A stretch of 64,000 bases of DNA from Alphaproteobacteria bacterium. GTDB lineage: Bacteria; Pseudomonadota; Alphaproteobacteria; UBA6615. Below the pieces are notes generated by a model. That model was not told where the DNA came from. It did not search any database and saw only the letters and a list, made by a program, of their open reading frames with translations. The position numbers and the translations under genes are program-made. The stretch spans positions 1-64,000 of the forward strand of contig JAJFJA010000031.1 in assembly GCA_021774445.1 (NCBI GenBank). The letters are read 5' to 3'. Positions 28,478 through 39,220 of this stretch are shown piece by piece; the first letter of the stretch is position 1; each line of letters begins with the position of its first letter.

Positions 28478-30763
28478 ATGGCCGAAGATCAGCGCGCCGC
28501 AGCTTTGCGTTATCACCGCGAGCCCAAACCCGGCAAGATCGAGGTCGTGCCGAGCAAGCCGCTGGCCACCCAGCGCGATCTCTCCCTGGCCTATTCGCCC
28601 GGAGTCGCGGCGGCGTGCGAGGCCATCGTTGCCGATCCGGCTGAGGCCTCGACGGTCACCGCCCGCGCCAATCTGGTTGGTGTCGTCACCAACGGCACCG
28701 CGGTACTTGGGCTTGGCCCCATCGGCCCCCTTGCCGCCAAGCCCGTCATGGAGGGCAAGGGTGTCCTGTTCAAGAAATTCGCCGGCATCGATGTTTTTGA
28801 TATTGAAATCGATGAGACCGATGTCGAGCGCTTCGTCGACATTGTCGCGGCACTGGAGCCGACCTTTGGGGCCATAAATCTTGAGGATATCCGCGCGCCC
28901 GAATGCTTTGAGATTGAACGTCGCCTGCGCGAGCGCATGAACATTCCGGTTATGCATGACGATCAGCACGGCACGGCCATTACCGTCGCCGCGGCCGTGC
29001 GCAATGGCTTGCGCGTGCAGGGCAAGACCTTGGCGGCGGTTAAACTGGTCACGTCGGGCGCCGGTGCCGCGGCGCTGGCTTGCGTCAACCTGCTGGTCAG
29101 CATGGGCCTGCCAAGATCCAACGTCGTCTTGACCGATATCCACGGCGTTGTCTACGCCGGTCGCACGAAGGATATGGGCCCCCAGAAAACCATCTACGCG
29201 GTGCAAACCCAGGCCCGCACTCTGGCCGAGGTTATTGCCGGCGCCGATATTTTCCTTGGCCTCTCCGCGCCGAATGTGTTGACCGCGGAAATGGCTAAGG
29301 CCATGGCCTCCAAGCCGATGATCATGGCACTCGCCAACCCGACTCCGGAAATCAAGCCAGAGCTGGTCAGGGATGTCCGTCCCGACGCCGTAATTGCCAC
29401 CGGCCGATCGGACTATCCCAATCAGGTCAACAACGTCCTGTGCTTTCCCTTCATCTTCCGTGGCGCCCTCGACGTTGGTGCCACGGCCATCAACGAAGAA
29501 ATGAAGATCGCCTGCGTCAACGCCCTTGCCGACTTGGCCACGCAAGAAGGCTCGGAGGTAGTCGCCAATGCCTATGGCGGCCCACCGGACAGCTTTGGCC
29601 CGGAATATTTGATTCCCAGGCCGTTTGATCCGCGCCTTATCGTTAAGCTGGCACCGGCCGTGGCGCGCGCCGCCATGGAGTCCGGCGTCGCCACTCGGCC
29701 TATCACCGATTTTGCCGCCTACGAAGAGCGGTTGCGCGATTTTGTCTTCCGCTCGTCATTGCTGATGAAGCCGTTGTTTGAGCAGGCGCGCAGCGATAGA
29801 CGACGCGTCGTCTATGCGGAGGGTGAGGACGAGCGTGTCCTGCGCGCCGTACAAAATGTTCTCGACGAAGGCCTCGCCGATCCGATCCTAGTCGGTCGGC
29901 CGGACGTCGTGGCCCAGCGCATTGAGCGCCTTGGCTTGCGCTTTCGGCCAGGCGCCGATTGCGAACTGGTCAATCCGCAGGACGACCCGCGTTACAACGA
30001 GTATTGGCAGCTTTATCACGAGCTTATGGGCCGCAAGGGGATCTCTCCTAGAGACGCCCGCACCATCGTGCGCACCAATGCGACGGTCATTGCCGCCTTG
30101 ATGATTCAGCGTGGCGAAGCGGACGCCTTGATTTGCGGTGTCGAGGGTGGTTTCAGCGCCAACCTGTCCCACGTCACCGATGTCATCGGCCTCCATGAAG
30201 CAGCCCACGAATTTGCGACTGTCTCGGTTTTGATCACACCCAAGGGCGTATTTTTCGTCGCCGACACTTATGTGACGCCCGACCCGACGGTCGAGGAGGT
30301 TGTCGAGATAACCATCATGGCAGCCGCCGAGGTCCGGCGCTTCGGTATCACACCGAAGATCGCGCTGCTGTCCCACTCCAACTTCGGCAGCATGGACACG
30401 GCGTCGGCCTGCAAGATGCGTGAGGCCGCGCGAATTCTGCACCGCCGCGCCCCCGATCTCGAGGTCGAGGGCGAAATGCAGGGCGACATCGCGGTCCGTC
30501 CCGACGTTCGCGACAATATTTTCCCCGGAGGGCATCTACAGGGCCGCGCCAACTTGTTGATCATGCCAACCCTGGATGCCGCCAACATAGCGCTCAATCT
30601 GCTCAAGGAGCTCGGCGATGGTTTGTCCGTTGGCCCAATCCTTATTGGTGCCGCCCGTCCTGCCCACATTCTCAACCGGTCGGTAACCGGGCGCGGTATC
30701 CTCAACATGACGGCGTTTGCCGCGGTCGGCGCCCAGCACGCCCGCAAGACACAGAGTTCGTGA
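28478..30763 (+). CDS. maeB: NADP-dependent malic enzyme fused to phosphotransacetylase-like domain
   Basis: Encodes 761 residues from ATG 28478, fixed by GGAGG 7 bases upstream; an open frame further upstream is not conserved. Decarboxylates malate to pyruvate. The malic N-domain carries [14 protein letters not shown] and [20 protein letters not shown], and the NAD(P) domain carries [20 protein letters not shown]. From about residue 430 a phosphotransacetylase-like domain follows ([20 protein letters not shown], then [20 protein letters not shown]), the MaeB arrangement. This domain is usually regulatory rather than catalytic. GTGA overlap with mgtE. A weak promoter-like pair (TTGTGA 28356, TATGCC 28379) lies upstream. 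Confidence 0.94.
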   Translation: MAEDQRAAALRYHREPKPGKIEVVPSKPLATQRDLSLAYSPGVAAACEAIVADPAEASTVTARANLVGVVTNGTAVLGLGPIGPLAAKPVMEGKGVLFKKFAGIDVFDIEIDETDVERFVDIVAALEPTFGAINLEDIRAPECFEIERRLRERMNIPVMHDDQHGTAITVAAAVRNGLRVQGKTLAAVKLVTSGAGAAALACVNLLVSMGLPRSNVVLTDIHGVVYAGRTKDMGPQKTIYAVQTQARTLAEVIAGADIFLGLSAPNVLTAEMAKAMASKPMIMALANPTPEIKPELVRDVRPDAVIATGRSDYPNQVNNVLCFPFIFRGALDVGATAINEEMKIACVNALADLATQEGSEVVANAYGGPPDSFGPEYLIPRPFDPRLIVKLAPAVARAAMESGVATRPITDFAAYEERLRDFVFRSSLLMKPLFEQARSDRRRVVYAEGEDERVLRAVQNVLDEGLADPILVGRPDVVAQRIERLGLRFRPGADCELVNPQDDPRYNEYWQLYHELMGRKGISPRDARTIVRTNATVIAALMIQRGEADALICGVEGGFSANLSHVTDVIGLHEAAHEFATVSVLITPKGVFFVADTYVTPDPTVEEVVEITIMAAAEVRRFGITPKIALLSHSNFGSMDTASACKMREAARILHRRAPDLEVEGEMQGDIAVRPDVRDNIFPGGHLQGRANLLIMPTLDAANIALNLLKELGDGLSVGPILIGAARPAHILNRSVTGRGILNMTAFAAVGAQHARKTQSS

Positions 30764-32157
30764 CATCTGACCTCCCTCGGGAAGATCAGGTTCCTTCGAC
30801 GGATGTCGCGGAGGACCGGTCGTATCGCATTGCTCCCGACTTGGTTCGTGCCGTCGAGGATGCACTCGACCGGAACGAGCCGACTGACGAACTGATCGCC
30901 CCGCTCCACGCTGCAGATGTTGCGGACCTTTTTGAGGAACTAGGCGGTGACAGCCGTCGGCAGCTTGCTCACGCGCTTCGTGGCCGTCTCGATGCCGAGG
31001 TTCTCACCCATCTCGACGAATCGGTGCGCAGTGAGGTCGTCGATGTGCTCGGCAGCTCCGAGATTGCATCGGCGATTACGGAGCTGGAAAGCGATGATGC
31101 GCTCGACGTCATAGAGGACCTCGAGGACGAAGAGCTCGCGGCTGTTCTGCGCCAACTTTCCCCATCGGACAGGATCCTCCTCGAAGAAGCCTTGAGCTGG
31201 CCCGAGGATAGTGCGGGTCGGCTCATGCAGCGCGACCTTGTCACCGTACCGCCCGAATGGAGTGTCGGTGGAACCATCGACTATATGCGCGCTCGGGCCG
31301 CCCACTTGCCGCGCGATTTCTACGATATTTTTGTCGTCGACGACGCTGGGCGGCCGGTCGGTTTCGTACCCCTCAGCCGTCTCATGCGCAACCGGCGGCC
31401 GGTCGGCATCGGCGACATCATGTATACCGAGATACATGCCATCCCCCTGGAGATGGACCAGGAGGACGTGGCGTTGTTCTTTCGCCAATATGGCATGGTC
31501 ACCGCCCCGGTCGTTGACGGCGGCGGTCGGCTTGTCGGTGTCATCACCGTCGACGATATCGTCGACGTGATCCATGATGAGCATGAGGAAGACCTCATGC
31601 ATCTCGGTGGCGTCGCCGCCGATGACTTCTATCACGATATTCTCAAGACCACCCGTTCGCGCTTCTCTTGGCTGCTGGTGAATTTGGGCACCGCCGCCAT
31701 AGCCTCGGCTGCGATCGGATTTTTTGATGCCGCAATCGAACAGGTGGTGGCGCTGGCCATCCTCATGCCCATCGTTGCGTCCATGGGCGGTAATGCCGGA
31801 ACCCAGACGCTAACGGTCGCCGTTCGAGCCCTTGCCCTGAAAGAATTGACGGCCGCCAATGCTCTGCGCATTATCAGCAAGGAGGTCGTGGTTGGCAGCA
31901 TCAACGGCGTGTTGTTCGCCCTGCTGGCCGGCGCTCTGGCCTGGGCCTGGTTTGGCAGTCCGATCATCGGCGCGGTTATCGGCCTCGCCATGATTATCAA
32001 CCTGATTGCCGCGGCCTTCAGCGGCGTCGCCATTCCCCTGGTGCTTGAGCGAGTCGGCGTCGATCCCGCGGTCGCCTCGGCGGTAATCCTCACAACCGTG
32101 ACCGATGTCATCGGCTTTGTTGCATTCCTCGGACTCGCCGCCGCTGCGCTCCTGTGA
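30760..32157 (+). CDS. mgtE: Magnesium transporter MgtE
   Basis: Encodes 465 residues from a GTG that overlaps the maeB stop. It has the acidic N-domain (ADVADLFEELGGDSRRQLAH), a pair of CBS domains (about 150-275, with MVTAPVVDGGGRLVGVITVD), and five C-terminal membrane helices beginning RFSWLLVNLGTAAIAS. The pore-lining signature MPIVASMGGNAGTQTLTV is present. It imports Mg2+, gated by Mg2+ bound to the cytosolic domains. Malic enzyme needs divalent metal, which may explain the operon, but this is inference. Confidence 0.93.
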   Translation: MTSDLPREDQVPSTDVAEDRSYRIAPDLVRAVEDALDRNEPTDELIAPLHAADVADLFEELGGDSRRQLAHALRGRLDAEVLTHLDESVRSEVVDVLGSSEIASAITELESDDALDVIEDLEDEELAAVLRQLSPSDRILLEEALSWPEDSAGRLMQRDLVTVPPEWSVGGTIDYMRARAAHLPRDFYDIFVVDDAGRPVGFVPLSRLMRNRRPVGIGDIMYTEIHAIPLEMDQEDVALFFRQYGMVTAPVVDGGGRLVGVITVDDIVDVIHDEHEEDLMHLGGVAADDFYHDILKTTRSRFSWLLVNLGTAAIASAAIGFFDAAIEQVVALAILMPIVASMGGNAGTQTLTVAVRALALKELTAANALRIISKEVVVGSINGVLFALLAGALAWAWFGSPIIGAVIGLAMIINLIAAAFSGVAIPLVLERVGVDPAVASAVILTTVTDVIGFVAFLGLAAAALL

Positions 32158-32239
32158 TCACCCGATGCTTGCACCTTGCTCCGGCCCCTTTGATCGCCTA
32201 TCCAGAGGCACAAGCAGCGAGTCATAGCTGAGGTCAGAC

Positions 32240-33412
32240 ATGATCCCCAATCAGCTACCGGCGCTGAACTTCGGTCTCGGCGACACCGCCGACATGCTGC
32301 GCGATACGGTCCGAAGTTTTGCCGCCGACCATATCGCCCCGCGTGCCGCGGAGATCGACCGTACTAATCAGTTCCCGCGCGACCTGTGGCCCCAACTCGG
32401 GGCGCTTGGACTGTTGGGCGTCACTGTTGCCGAGGACGATGGCGGCGCCGGCATGGGCTATCTTGAGCATTGCGTGGCGATGGAGGAGGTCTCCCGCGCG
32501 TCCGCGGCGATCGGCTTGAGCTATGGCGCCCATTCCAATCTGTGCGTCAACCAGATCAGCCGCAACGGCACGGCCGAGCAGAAGTCCAGATATCTTCCTG
32601 ATCTCATAAGCGGCAAGCATCTCGGTGCTCTTGCCATGAGTGAGCCCGGCGCCGGCTCGGATGTTGTTTCCATGCGGCTGCGCGCCGACAAGCGCGGCGA
32701 TCGCTATGTTCTCAACGGCACGAAAATGTGGATTACCAACGGGCCGGATGCCGACACTCTGGTCGTTTACGCCAAAACCGATCCCCAGGCCGGCAAGGAC
32801 GGCATCACCGCCTTCTTGATTGAAAAGGCCTTTGCCGGCTTCTCCACGTCGCAGAAATTGGACAAGCTGGGCATGCGTGGCTCCGACACCTGTGAGCTGG
32901 TGTTCATTGACTGCGAAGTGCCGGCCGAGAATATACTCGGCGAGATCGGCAAGGGTGTCGCCGTCCTCATGAGCGGCCTCGACTATGAGCGGGCCGTTCT
33001 CGCCGCCGGCCCCCTCGGCATCATGCAGGCCTGCATGGATATCGTCGTGCCGTATGTGCATGAGCGCGAACAGTTCGGTCGACCCATCGGCACATTTCAG
33101 CTCATGCAGGGCAAGTTGGCCGACATGTATACGACCATGAACGCCGCCAAGGCCTACGTTTATGCCGTTGCGGCCGCTTGCGACCGCGGTGAGACGGCCC
33201 GCAAGGATGCGGCGGGAGCCATCCTCTACGCGGCGGAAAAGGCCACCTGGATGGCGCTTGAGGCGATTCAAGCGCTTGGCGGCAATGGTTATATCAACGA
33301 GTTCCCCACTGGCCGGCTTTTGCGCGACGCCAAACTGTATGAGATTGGTGCCGGTACCAGCGAGATCAGACGCATGTTGATCGGCCGCGAGTTGTTCGAG
33401 GAGACCGCATAA
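32240..33412 (+). CDS. ivd: Isovaleryl-CoA dehydrogenase
   Basis: A 390-residue FAD acyl-CoA dehydrogenase oxidising isovaleryl-CoA to 3-methylcrotonyl-CoA in leucine breakdown. FAD/ETF signatures are [18 protein letters not shown] and the C-terminal [20 protein letters not shown]. The catalytic base is Glu250 in [17 protein letters not shown], the position used by isovaleryl-CoA rather than short-chain dehydrogenases, which supports the call. It opens the liu-type cluster that continues at 36820 with the two methylcrotonyl-CoA carboxylase subunits. Confidence 0.92.
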   Translation: MIPNQLPALNFGLGDTADMLRDTVRSFAADHIAPRAAEIDRTNQFPRDLWPQLGALGLLGVTVAEDDGGAGMGYLEHCVAMEEVSRASAAIGLSYGAHSNLCVNQISRNGTAEQKSRYLPDLISGKHLGALAMSEPGAGSDVVSMRLRADKRGDRYVLNGTKMWITNGPDADTLVVYAKTDPQAGKDGITAFLIEKAFAGFSTSQKLDKLGMRGSDTCELVFIDCEVPAENILGEIGKGVAVLMSGLDYERAVLAAGPLGIMQACMDIVVPYVHEREQFGRPIGTFQLMQGKLADMYTTMNAAKAYVYAVAAACDRGETARKDAAGAILYAAEKATWMALEAIQALGGNGYINEFPTGRLLRDAKLYEIGAGTSEIRRMLIGRELFEETA

Positions 33413-33472
33413 GGGCCACCTGTCAAGCCGGGCGCGAAGCACGCCGCACAACGACCAGCGAGGAACATGACG

Positions 33473-34153
33473 ATGCCGACTGCCTTAATTGTTGGTGCCA
33501 GCCGCGGCATCGGACTTGCCCTGGCGGAGCAGTACGCCGGCGCGGGCTGGCGCGTCCTGGCGACCCATCGCGGCACGCAGGCGCCGGCCGCCCTTGCCGG
33601 GCTCACCGGGGATATCGGTTTCTACAGCCTCGATGCCACGGACGCCGACCAGATCTCTGCCTTTGCGGGCGAGGTCGAGGCTCTTGCCATCGACCTTTGC
33701 ATTCATAACGCCGGTATTGCCGATCCGCACACCGATTTCGGCGACCTCGATGCCGAGCAGTGGCACCAGGTCTTGCGAGTGAACACGGTGGCGCCGATCA
33801 TGGTTGCCCAGGCGCTCATCGATCGGGTCCTTGCCAGCAAGATGAAGACCATCGCCTTTATCTCCAGCGAAATGGGCTCGATCGGCCGCAACGACGGCGC
33901 CAGGGCCCCAATCTACCGATCCTCTAAAGCCGGCCTCAACGCTGCGGTCCGTTGCGTGGCCAACCAGTTCCGACCCCAGGGTCTGATCGCTGTCGTCATG
34001 CATCCCGGCTGGGTCAGGACCGACATGGGCGGTCCGGCGGCCACTTTGTCGGCACAGCAAAGCGCGGCTGGAATCCGCGACGTCATTGCTGGGCTTTCTG
34101 AGCCGCAGAGTGGACGGTTCTGGAACTACGATGGCGAGGAGCTAACCTGGTAG
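33473..34153 (+). CDS. Short-chain dehydrogenase/reductase
   Basis: Encodes 226 residues from ATG 33473 (GAGGA 8 bases upstream; ATG 33467 is possible). The NAD(P)-binding motif GASRGIGLALAE is at residues 8-19, with NAG near 80, a catalytic serine in FISSEMGSIG and YRSSKAG as the YxxxK pair. It belongs to the sniffer/C-factor-like SDR group. The substrate is unknown. It lies between leucine-degradation genes but is not a known step of that pathway. Confidence 0.88.
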   Translation: MPTALIVGASRGIGLALAEQYAGAGWRVLATHRGTQAPAALAGLTGDIGFYSLDATDADQISAFAGEVEALAIDLCIHNAGIADPHTDFGDLDAEQWHQVLRVNTVAPIMVAQALIDRVLASKMKTIAFISSEMGSIGRNDGARAPIYRSSKAGLNAAVRCVANQFRPQGLIAVVMHPGWVRTDMGGPAATLSAQQSAAGIRDVIAGLSEPQSGRFWNYDGEELTW

Positions 34154-34179
34154 CGCGACAAGCAAAAGGACTGTTGGCA

Positions 34180-34782
34180 ATGGCCGCACCGATCGATTTC
34201 TATTTCGATTTCTCCAGCCCGTACGGGTATCTCGCCTCTTGTCGCATCGATGAACTTGCCGCCCGGCATGGGCGCGCCGTCAATTGGCGTCCGTTCCTGC
34301 TCGGGGTTGCATTCAAGCTCACCGGCGCCAGCCCGCTGACCAGCCAAGGCCCCAAGGCCGACTATGCGATCCGTGATTTCGCCCGTACGGCGCGTCTATT
34401 CGGCGTGCCGTTCACGATGCCGGAGGGCTTCCCGTTCTCCACGGTTGCCGCCGCAAGAGCGTTTTACTGGTTGCACGATCAGGATCAGGCGGCCGCCCAT
34501 GGTCTCGCCCGGGGCCTCTTCGACGCAGCTTTCGCGCAGGGCATCAACATCAACGATCCAAGCAACGTGGTGGCCGTAGCCGAGCGTCAGGGAATCGCCG
34601 GCGACGACCTGCGCACCGCGCTAGAGGACCCACAGGTAAAGCAACGGCTACGCGAACAGGTTGAGTTAACAATTTCTTACGGCGTTTTCGGCTCGCCATA
34701 CATCGTCGTCGACGGCGAGCCATTTTGGGGCGTGGATCGGCTGCCTCAGATAGATCAATGGTTATCAACCGGTGCATGGTAG
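34180..34782 (+). CDS. 2-hydroxychromene-2-carboxylate isomerase family protein (DsbA/kappa-GST fold)
   Basis: Encodes 200 residues from ATG 34180, 9 bases after AAGGA; TTG 34174 is a weaker alternative. It reads FYFDFSSPYGYLASCRIDEL at the start, with the Ser of the DFSSPY motif that replaces the DsbA cysteine pair in this family, and ends GVFGSPYIVVDGEPFWGVDR. Members use glutathione in aromatic ring degradation, but many paralogues have no known substrate. No aromatic pathway is visible nearby. Confidence 0.85.
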   Translation: MAAPIDFYFDFSSPYGYLASCRIDELAARHGRAVNWRPFLLGVAFKLTGASPLTSQGPKADYAIRDFARTARLFGVPFTMPEGFPFSTVAAARAFYWLHDQDQAAAHGLARGLFDAAFAQGININDPSNVVAVAERQGIAGDDLRTALEDPQVKQRLREQVELTISYGVFGSPYIVVDGEPFWGVDRLPQIDQWLSTGAW

Positions 34783-34888
34783 TGTTTAATTTCAAATAGT
34801 TAGGCGGGCCGCCGTGTTTATCCGATGTTAAATCCTGTTCTCCACAATTCACTTGAACGCACTCAGGTGACTATCGGAAACCGCCTCG

Positions 34889-36727
34889 ATGGGCCCCGCA
34901 CCCGCCGCACGATCCGTATTGATGGTGAAGGCCAGGATTGCCGTTGCAATAATGGCGGTGTCGGTCATCGCTCTATTTCTGCTTGTTTTCATCTGGATTC
35001 AGGATCGTAACGCCCGCCTGGACGCCGCCTTCCAGGCGTCGATTGAGGACGCCCAGACGGCCGCCGAACATGCCGCACGAACCTTCGAGACGGTCGAAAT
35101 CACCCTCGGTATGTTCGCGCGCCATATGGGGAACAACCTGGGACCCGTCGGGCGACTAGAGGTGAGACCCCTTGAGCTCCAGGGTGCCATCGAAGACCTG
35201 CAGCACGTTTCGGCGATTACCGTGGCCAACCCTGACGGTCGTATTATCTTCTCGTCCGATGATGAGCGGGTGGAGGCAAGGCAGGCCTCTGTCGAACGGT
35301 ATCTCAGCCATTACCGGACGACCGGCTCAACGATACTCCATGTGGTCCCCTGGCAACCCAACCCCGACTCTGATCCGGCGATCGAGCCGATCACCATCGC
35401 GGCTGGCATAGAAGACAGCGCGGGTAATTTTAATGGGCTAATGATCGCCGAGGTCGATCCTGATTTCTTTCGCGACTTCTATGAGCTCACAATTGGCGGT
35501 GACCGCCGGTTCGGCGCTGCTTTGCTGACCAATTCATTCCGCGTCATATCCAACAGCAGCCACTTCTCGGAAACGGCCGACGATCTCCTCGGTGAGACAG
35601 TGAGTTTTGGCTCGCCACGGGCGGGTCGTAGCGTATTGCCGAGCGTCCTAGTTGGTGAGTCGGACATGGACAGTGGATATGTCGGCGCAACCGTCCCCAT
35701 TGCGGGATGGCCGCTCTTGGCTTTGGTCACCTATGCGCCGAATGAGATACTGAAGCAAAGTCTGGGTATTCGAGTTGGCCTTGCGGCGGCGGCAGTTGTT
35801 GTCATCCTGGCCGGTTTGGTTGCGTTTTTGATCCTAAGTCGTAACTACGGCAAGCAGCATCGAGCGTTCGTGCAGCTGGAGGAAAGCCGGCGCGAGCTCG
35901 CCCACCAGGTAGTCGAGCTTGAGGACAGCCAAGCCCGACTTGAGAAACAGGGCGATCAGCTGAAGGACATGGCCGAGGAACTGATCCTTGCCAAGCAGTC
36001 GGCCGAACAGGGCAATCGCGCAAAATCGAATTTCCTGGCCCAGATGAGCCACGAACTGCGCACGCCGCTTAATGCCATTCTCGGCTTTTCGGAAATCATT
36101 CGTGATCAGATATTCGGAGCCGACTGCCCGGATCGCTATGTTTCCTACGCCGACGACATTCACAGCAGCGGTCGTCATCTTCTCGACATCATCAATGACA
36201 TTCTCGATCTCTCGAAAATCGAGGCTGGCAAGATGGAACTGATCGAAGAGATAGTGGATATATCCGAGGTCGTCGAGGAGGTCCGGCGCATATTGGCACC
36301 GCGCGCCGACGATAGCGGCCTCGGTCTCGTGACCGATCTGCCGCCGACGCTGCCGCATATGAGAGCGGACCGTCGCGCCGTGAAGCAGATCCTGATCAAT
36401 TTGCTGGGCAACGCGATAAAATACACCCCGAGCGGCGGCTCGGTGACGGTGTCGGTGGCTATTGCCGAGGGCGCCTGCCGTATCAGTGTCGCGGACACCG
36501 GAATCGGTATCTCGGATGAAGACATGCCCAACGTTCTGTTGCCGTTTGGGCAGGTCTCGGCGGTTGACCGCAGCAAGGGCGGCACCGGCTTGGGTGTGCC
36601 CATCGTTTCGGCTTTGGCCCGGTTGCATGGCGGCGATTTGCAAGTCCAGAGTACGCCCGATATCGGCAGCACGTTCATTGTCACGTTGCCCAGAGAACGC
36701 ATACTGAGTCTTGTCGGCGCGGCCTGA
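34889..36727 (+). CDS. Membrane sensor histidine kinase
   Basis: A 612-residue hybrid-free kinase. Helix 1 (about 16-37) is followed by a periplasmic sensor of roughly 250 residues with Cache/PDC-like features, a second helix near 293-320, a coiled coil, a HisKA domain with phospho-acceptor His388 in QMSHELRTPLNAILGFSEII, and an HATPase domain (N-box ILINLLGNAIKYTP, G-boxes DTGIGI and GGTGLG). No receiver gene is adjacent. The nearest receivers are at 41377 and 41998. It separates ivd from the carboxylase genes in the leucine cluster. Start could be ATG 34922. Confidence 0.9.
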   Translation: MGPAPAARSVLMVKARIAVAIMAVSVIALFLLVFIWIQDRNARLDAAFQASIEDAQTAAEHAARTFETVEITLGMFARHMGNNLGPVGRLEVRPLELQGAIEDLQHVSAITVANPDGRIIFSSDDERVEARQASVERYLSHYRTTGSTILHVVPWQPNPDSDPAIEPITIAAGIEDSAGNFNGLMIAEVDPDFFRDFYELTIGGDRRFGAALLTNSFRVISNSSHFSETADDLLGETVSFGSPRAGRSVLPSVLVGESDMDSGYVGATVPIAGWPLLALVTYAPNEILKQSLGIRVGLAAAAVVVILAGLVAFLILSRNYGKQHRAFVQLEESRRELAHQVVELEDSQARLEKQGDQLKDMAEELILAKQSAEQGNRAKSNFLAQMSHELRTPLNAILGFSEIIRDQIFGADCPDRYVSYADDIHSSGRHLLDIINDILDLSKIEAGKMELIEEIVDISEVVEEVRRILAPRADDSGLGLVTDLPPTLPHMRADRRAVKQILINLLGNAIKYTPSGGSVTVSVAIAEGACRISVADTGIGISDEDMPNVLLPFGQVSAVDRSKGGTGLGVPIVSALARLHGGDLQVQSTPDIGSTFIVTLPRERILSLVGAA

Positions 36728-36819
36728 CCTCAGCCCTCGAGCCAGCCGCCGCGGCATAAGATAGCCATTGCGCTTTGCCGATTCGACGCACAAGGTTACG
36801 CCAAAGGCGATGAGTGCCA

Positions 36820-38427
36820 ATGCCGGTTTTGCGAAGCACGATCAACATTTCGTCCGCCGAGTTCACGGCGAACAAAAGCGCCATGGTCAGCCTTGTCGAA
36901 GATTTGCACGACACCGTCTCGCGGGTCCAGGCGGGTGGTGGCGAGGCGGCACGGCAGCGCCATACAGACCGCGGCAAGCTCTTACCGCGCCAGCGCATTG
37001 ATGCTCTTCTCGATGAGGGTGCCCCTTTCCTGGAGTTGAGCCAGCTTGCCGGCCATCGGCTCTATGAGGACGACGTCCCGGCCGGCGGCATCATCACCGG
37101 CGTCGGCCGCATATCCGGCCGTGAGTGCATGCTGGTCGTCAATGACGCCACCGTTAAGGGCGGATCCTATTATCCCATTACGGTGAAGAAGCACCTGCGG
37201 GCCCAAGACATCGCCCGGGAAAACAATCTTCCTTGCATCTATTTGGTGGATTCCGGTGGTGCGAATTTGCCAAAACAGGACGAGGTCTTTCCCGACCGCG
37301 ATCACTTCGGCCGGATCTTCTACAACCAGGCCACGATGTCCGCCGGCGGTATTCCCCAGATTGCCGTCGTGATGGGATCCTGCACTGCTGGCGGCGCCTA
37401 CGTGCCGGCAATGTCGGACGAGAGCATCATCGTCAAGGAACAGGGCACGATCTTCCTTGCCGGTCCACCCCTTGTCAAAGCCGCCACGGGCGAAATCGTC
37501 AGCGCCGAAGAACTGGGCGGCGCCGACTTGCATGCCCGCACCAGCGGAGTTGCCGATCATTACGCCACCGACGACCTTCATGCCCTGTCGATTACCCGCA
37601 CAATCGTCGCCAACCTCAACCGGACCAAGACAGTGTCGCTCGACATCCGCACCCCCGAACCGCCGAAATATGCTCCGGGCGAGCTCTATGGCGTGGTGCC
37701 GGCCGACACCAAGAAGCCCTATGACGTGCGGGAAATCATCATGCGCCTCGTCGACGGTAGTCAATTCGACGAGTTCAAGGCGCTCTATGGCCGCACCTTG
37801 GTCACCGGATTCGCACATCTTTACGGCTACCCGGTCGGCATTATTGCTAACAACGGGATCCTGTTCTCGGAGTCCGCCCTCAAGGGCGCCCATTTCGTTG
37901 AACTTTGCTGCCAGCGCCGCATCCCGCTCGTGTTCTTGCAGAACATCGCGGGTTTCATGGTCGGACAGAAATACGAGGCCGGCGGCATCGCCAAGGACGG
38001 CGCGAAAATGGTCATGGCGGTGGCCTGTGCCCAGGTGCCCAAATTTACCGTCATCATCGGCGGCAGCTTCGGCGCCGGCAATTACGGCATGTGCGGCCGC
38101 GCCTACGGGCCGCGCATGTTATGGATGTGGCCCAATGCCCGTATCTCCGTAATGGGCGGCGAGCAGGCGGCGAATGTCCTGGCTCAGATACGGCGCGATG
38201 GTATCGAGGCCAAAGGGGGTTCCTGGACGGCCGACCAGGAACAGGCATTTAGGGAGCCTATCCAGGCCCAATATGAGACCCAAGGTCACCCTTATTATGC
38301 GAGCGCTCGTCTCTGGGACGACGGCATAATCGATCCTGCCGACACGCGCGATGTCATAGGTCTCGGTATCTCCACCGCCCTAAATGCGCCGATCGGTGAT
38401 ACCCGTTTCGGTATCTTCCGGATGTAG
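36820..38427 (+). CDS. mccB: Methylcrotonyl-CoA carboxylase beta subunit
   Basis: Encodes 535 residues from ATG 36820 (GTG 36814 possible), the exact length of known MccB. Carboxylates 3-methylcrotonyl-CoA in leucine degradation. Motifs are [19 protein letters not shown], the [20 protein letters not shown] oxyanion region, and [20 protein letters not shown] in the second half. ANLPKQ replaces the ARIQEG of propionyl-CoA carboxylase, the diagnostic difference from the pccB gene in this window. It ends 2 bases before the hydratase gene. Confidence 0.95.
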   Translation: MPVLRSTINISSAEFTANKSAMVSLVEDLHDTVSRVQAGGGEAARQRHTDRGKLLPRQRIDALLDEGAPFLELSQLAGHRLYEDDVPAGGIITGVGRISGRECMLVVNDATVKGGSYYPITVKKHLRAQDIARENNLPCIYLVDSGGANLPKQDEVFPDRDHFGRIFYNQATMSAGGIPQIAVVMGSCTAGGAYVPAMSDESIIVKEQGTIFLAGPPLVKAATGEIVSAEELGGADLHARTSGVADHYATDDLHALSITRTIVANLNRTKTVSLDIRTPEPPKYAPGELYGVVPADTKKPYDVREIIMRLVDGSQFDEFKALYGRTLVTGFAHLYGYPVGIIANNGILFSESALKGAHFVELCCQRRIPLVFLQNIAGFMVGQKYEAGGIAKDGAKMVMAVACAQVPKFTVIIGGSFGAGNYGMCGRAYGPRMLWMWPNARISVMGGEQAANVLAQIRRDGIEAKGGSWTADQEQAFREPIQAQYETQGHPYYASARLWDDGIIDPADTRDVIGLGISTALNAPIGDTRFGIFRM

Positions 38428-38429
38428 CG

Positions 38430-39218
38430 ATGAAACAGGACGGACTGGAGCTTAATCAACAGGGGCGTACGGCTTGGCTGCGATTGTCCAAGCCGGACCG
38501 GCACAATGCCTTGGACGATGCGATGATCGCGGACCTGACCTCGCTGCTTGAGGGCCTGGGCCAAGACGCCTCGATAGACAGATTGGTCTTAGCCGGCGCG
38601 GGCAGGAGTTTTTGCGCTGGCGCCGATCTGGCCTGGATGCGCCGCACCGCCGACTATGGCGAGGCCGAGAACCTTGCCGACGCCCGCACCTTGGCAATCC
38701 TCATGCGCACCTTGGACGAGTTTCCGAAACCAACCATCGCCCGCATCCACGGCCCGGTTTATGGCGGCGGCGTCGGTCTGGTCGCCTGTTGCGATATCGC
38801 CATCGCGACGCCGGATGCCGTTTTTTGCCTTTCCGAGGTCAAGTTGGGGTTGATCCCAGCCGCCATCAGCCCGTTCGTCATCGCCGCCATGGGGGCGCGC
38901 GCGGCACGTCGCTACTTCCTTACCGCCGAACGGTTCGACGCTGCCGAGGCTCTGCGGATAGGGCTTGTCCATGCGCTGGTGGCACCGGACAAACTCGACG
39001 ATATGGTCGGCTCGGTCATTGCGTCTTTGGCCGAATGTGGACCTCTTGCTGTCGCCGCCGCGAAACGGCTGGTCGCCGACGTATCGACCGCGACACGCGA
39101 TGACGCATTGCTTGAAGATACCGCGAGCCGCATCGCCCGTGCCCGCGCTAGCTCTGAGGGCCGTGAAGGTGTGACCGCCTTCCTCGATAAGCGACCGCCA
39201 AGCTGGCTTAGCTCCTGA
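38430..39218 (+). CDS. liuC: Methylglutaconyl-CoA hydratase (enoyl-CoA hydratase family)
   Basis: A 262-residue crotonase-fold enzyme expected to hydrate 3-methylglutaconyl-CoA to HMG-CoA. Features are the LVLAGAGRSFCAGADLAWMR oxyanion segment and HGPVYGGGVGLVACCDIAIA, followed by SEVKLGLIPAAISPFVIAAM. Its place between mccB and mccA with 2-base gaps on both sides makes the assignment better than for a stand-alone crotonase. General enoyl-CoA hydratase activity remains possible. Confidence 0.88.
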   Translation: MKQDGLELNQQGRTAWLRLSKPDRHNALDDAMIADLTSLLEGLGQDASIDRLVLAGAGRSFCAGADLAWMRRTADYGEAENLADARTLAILMRTLDEFPKPTIARIHGPVYGGGVGLVACCDIAIATPDAVFCLSEVKLGLIPAAISPFVIAAMGARAARRYFLTAERFDAAEALRIGLVHALVAPDKLDDMVGSVIASLAECGPLAVAAAKRLVADVSTATRDDALLEDTASRIARARASSEGREGVTAFLDKRPPSWLSS

Positions 39219-39220
39219 AT

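Noticed and set aside
28340-29545. 401-codon antisense ORF over maeB
   Set aside because: It follows the codon-position bias of maeB on the opposite strand and has no recognisable domain.
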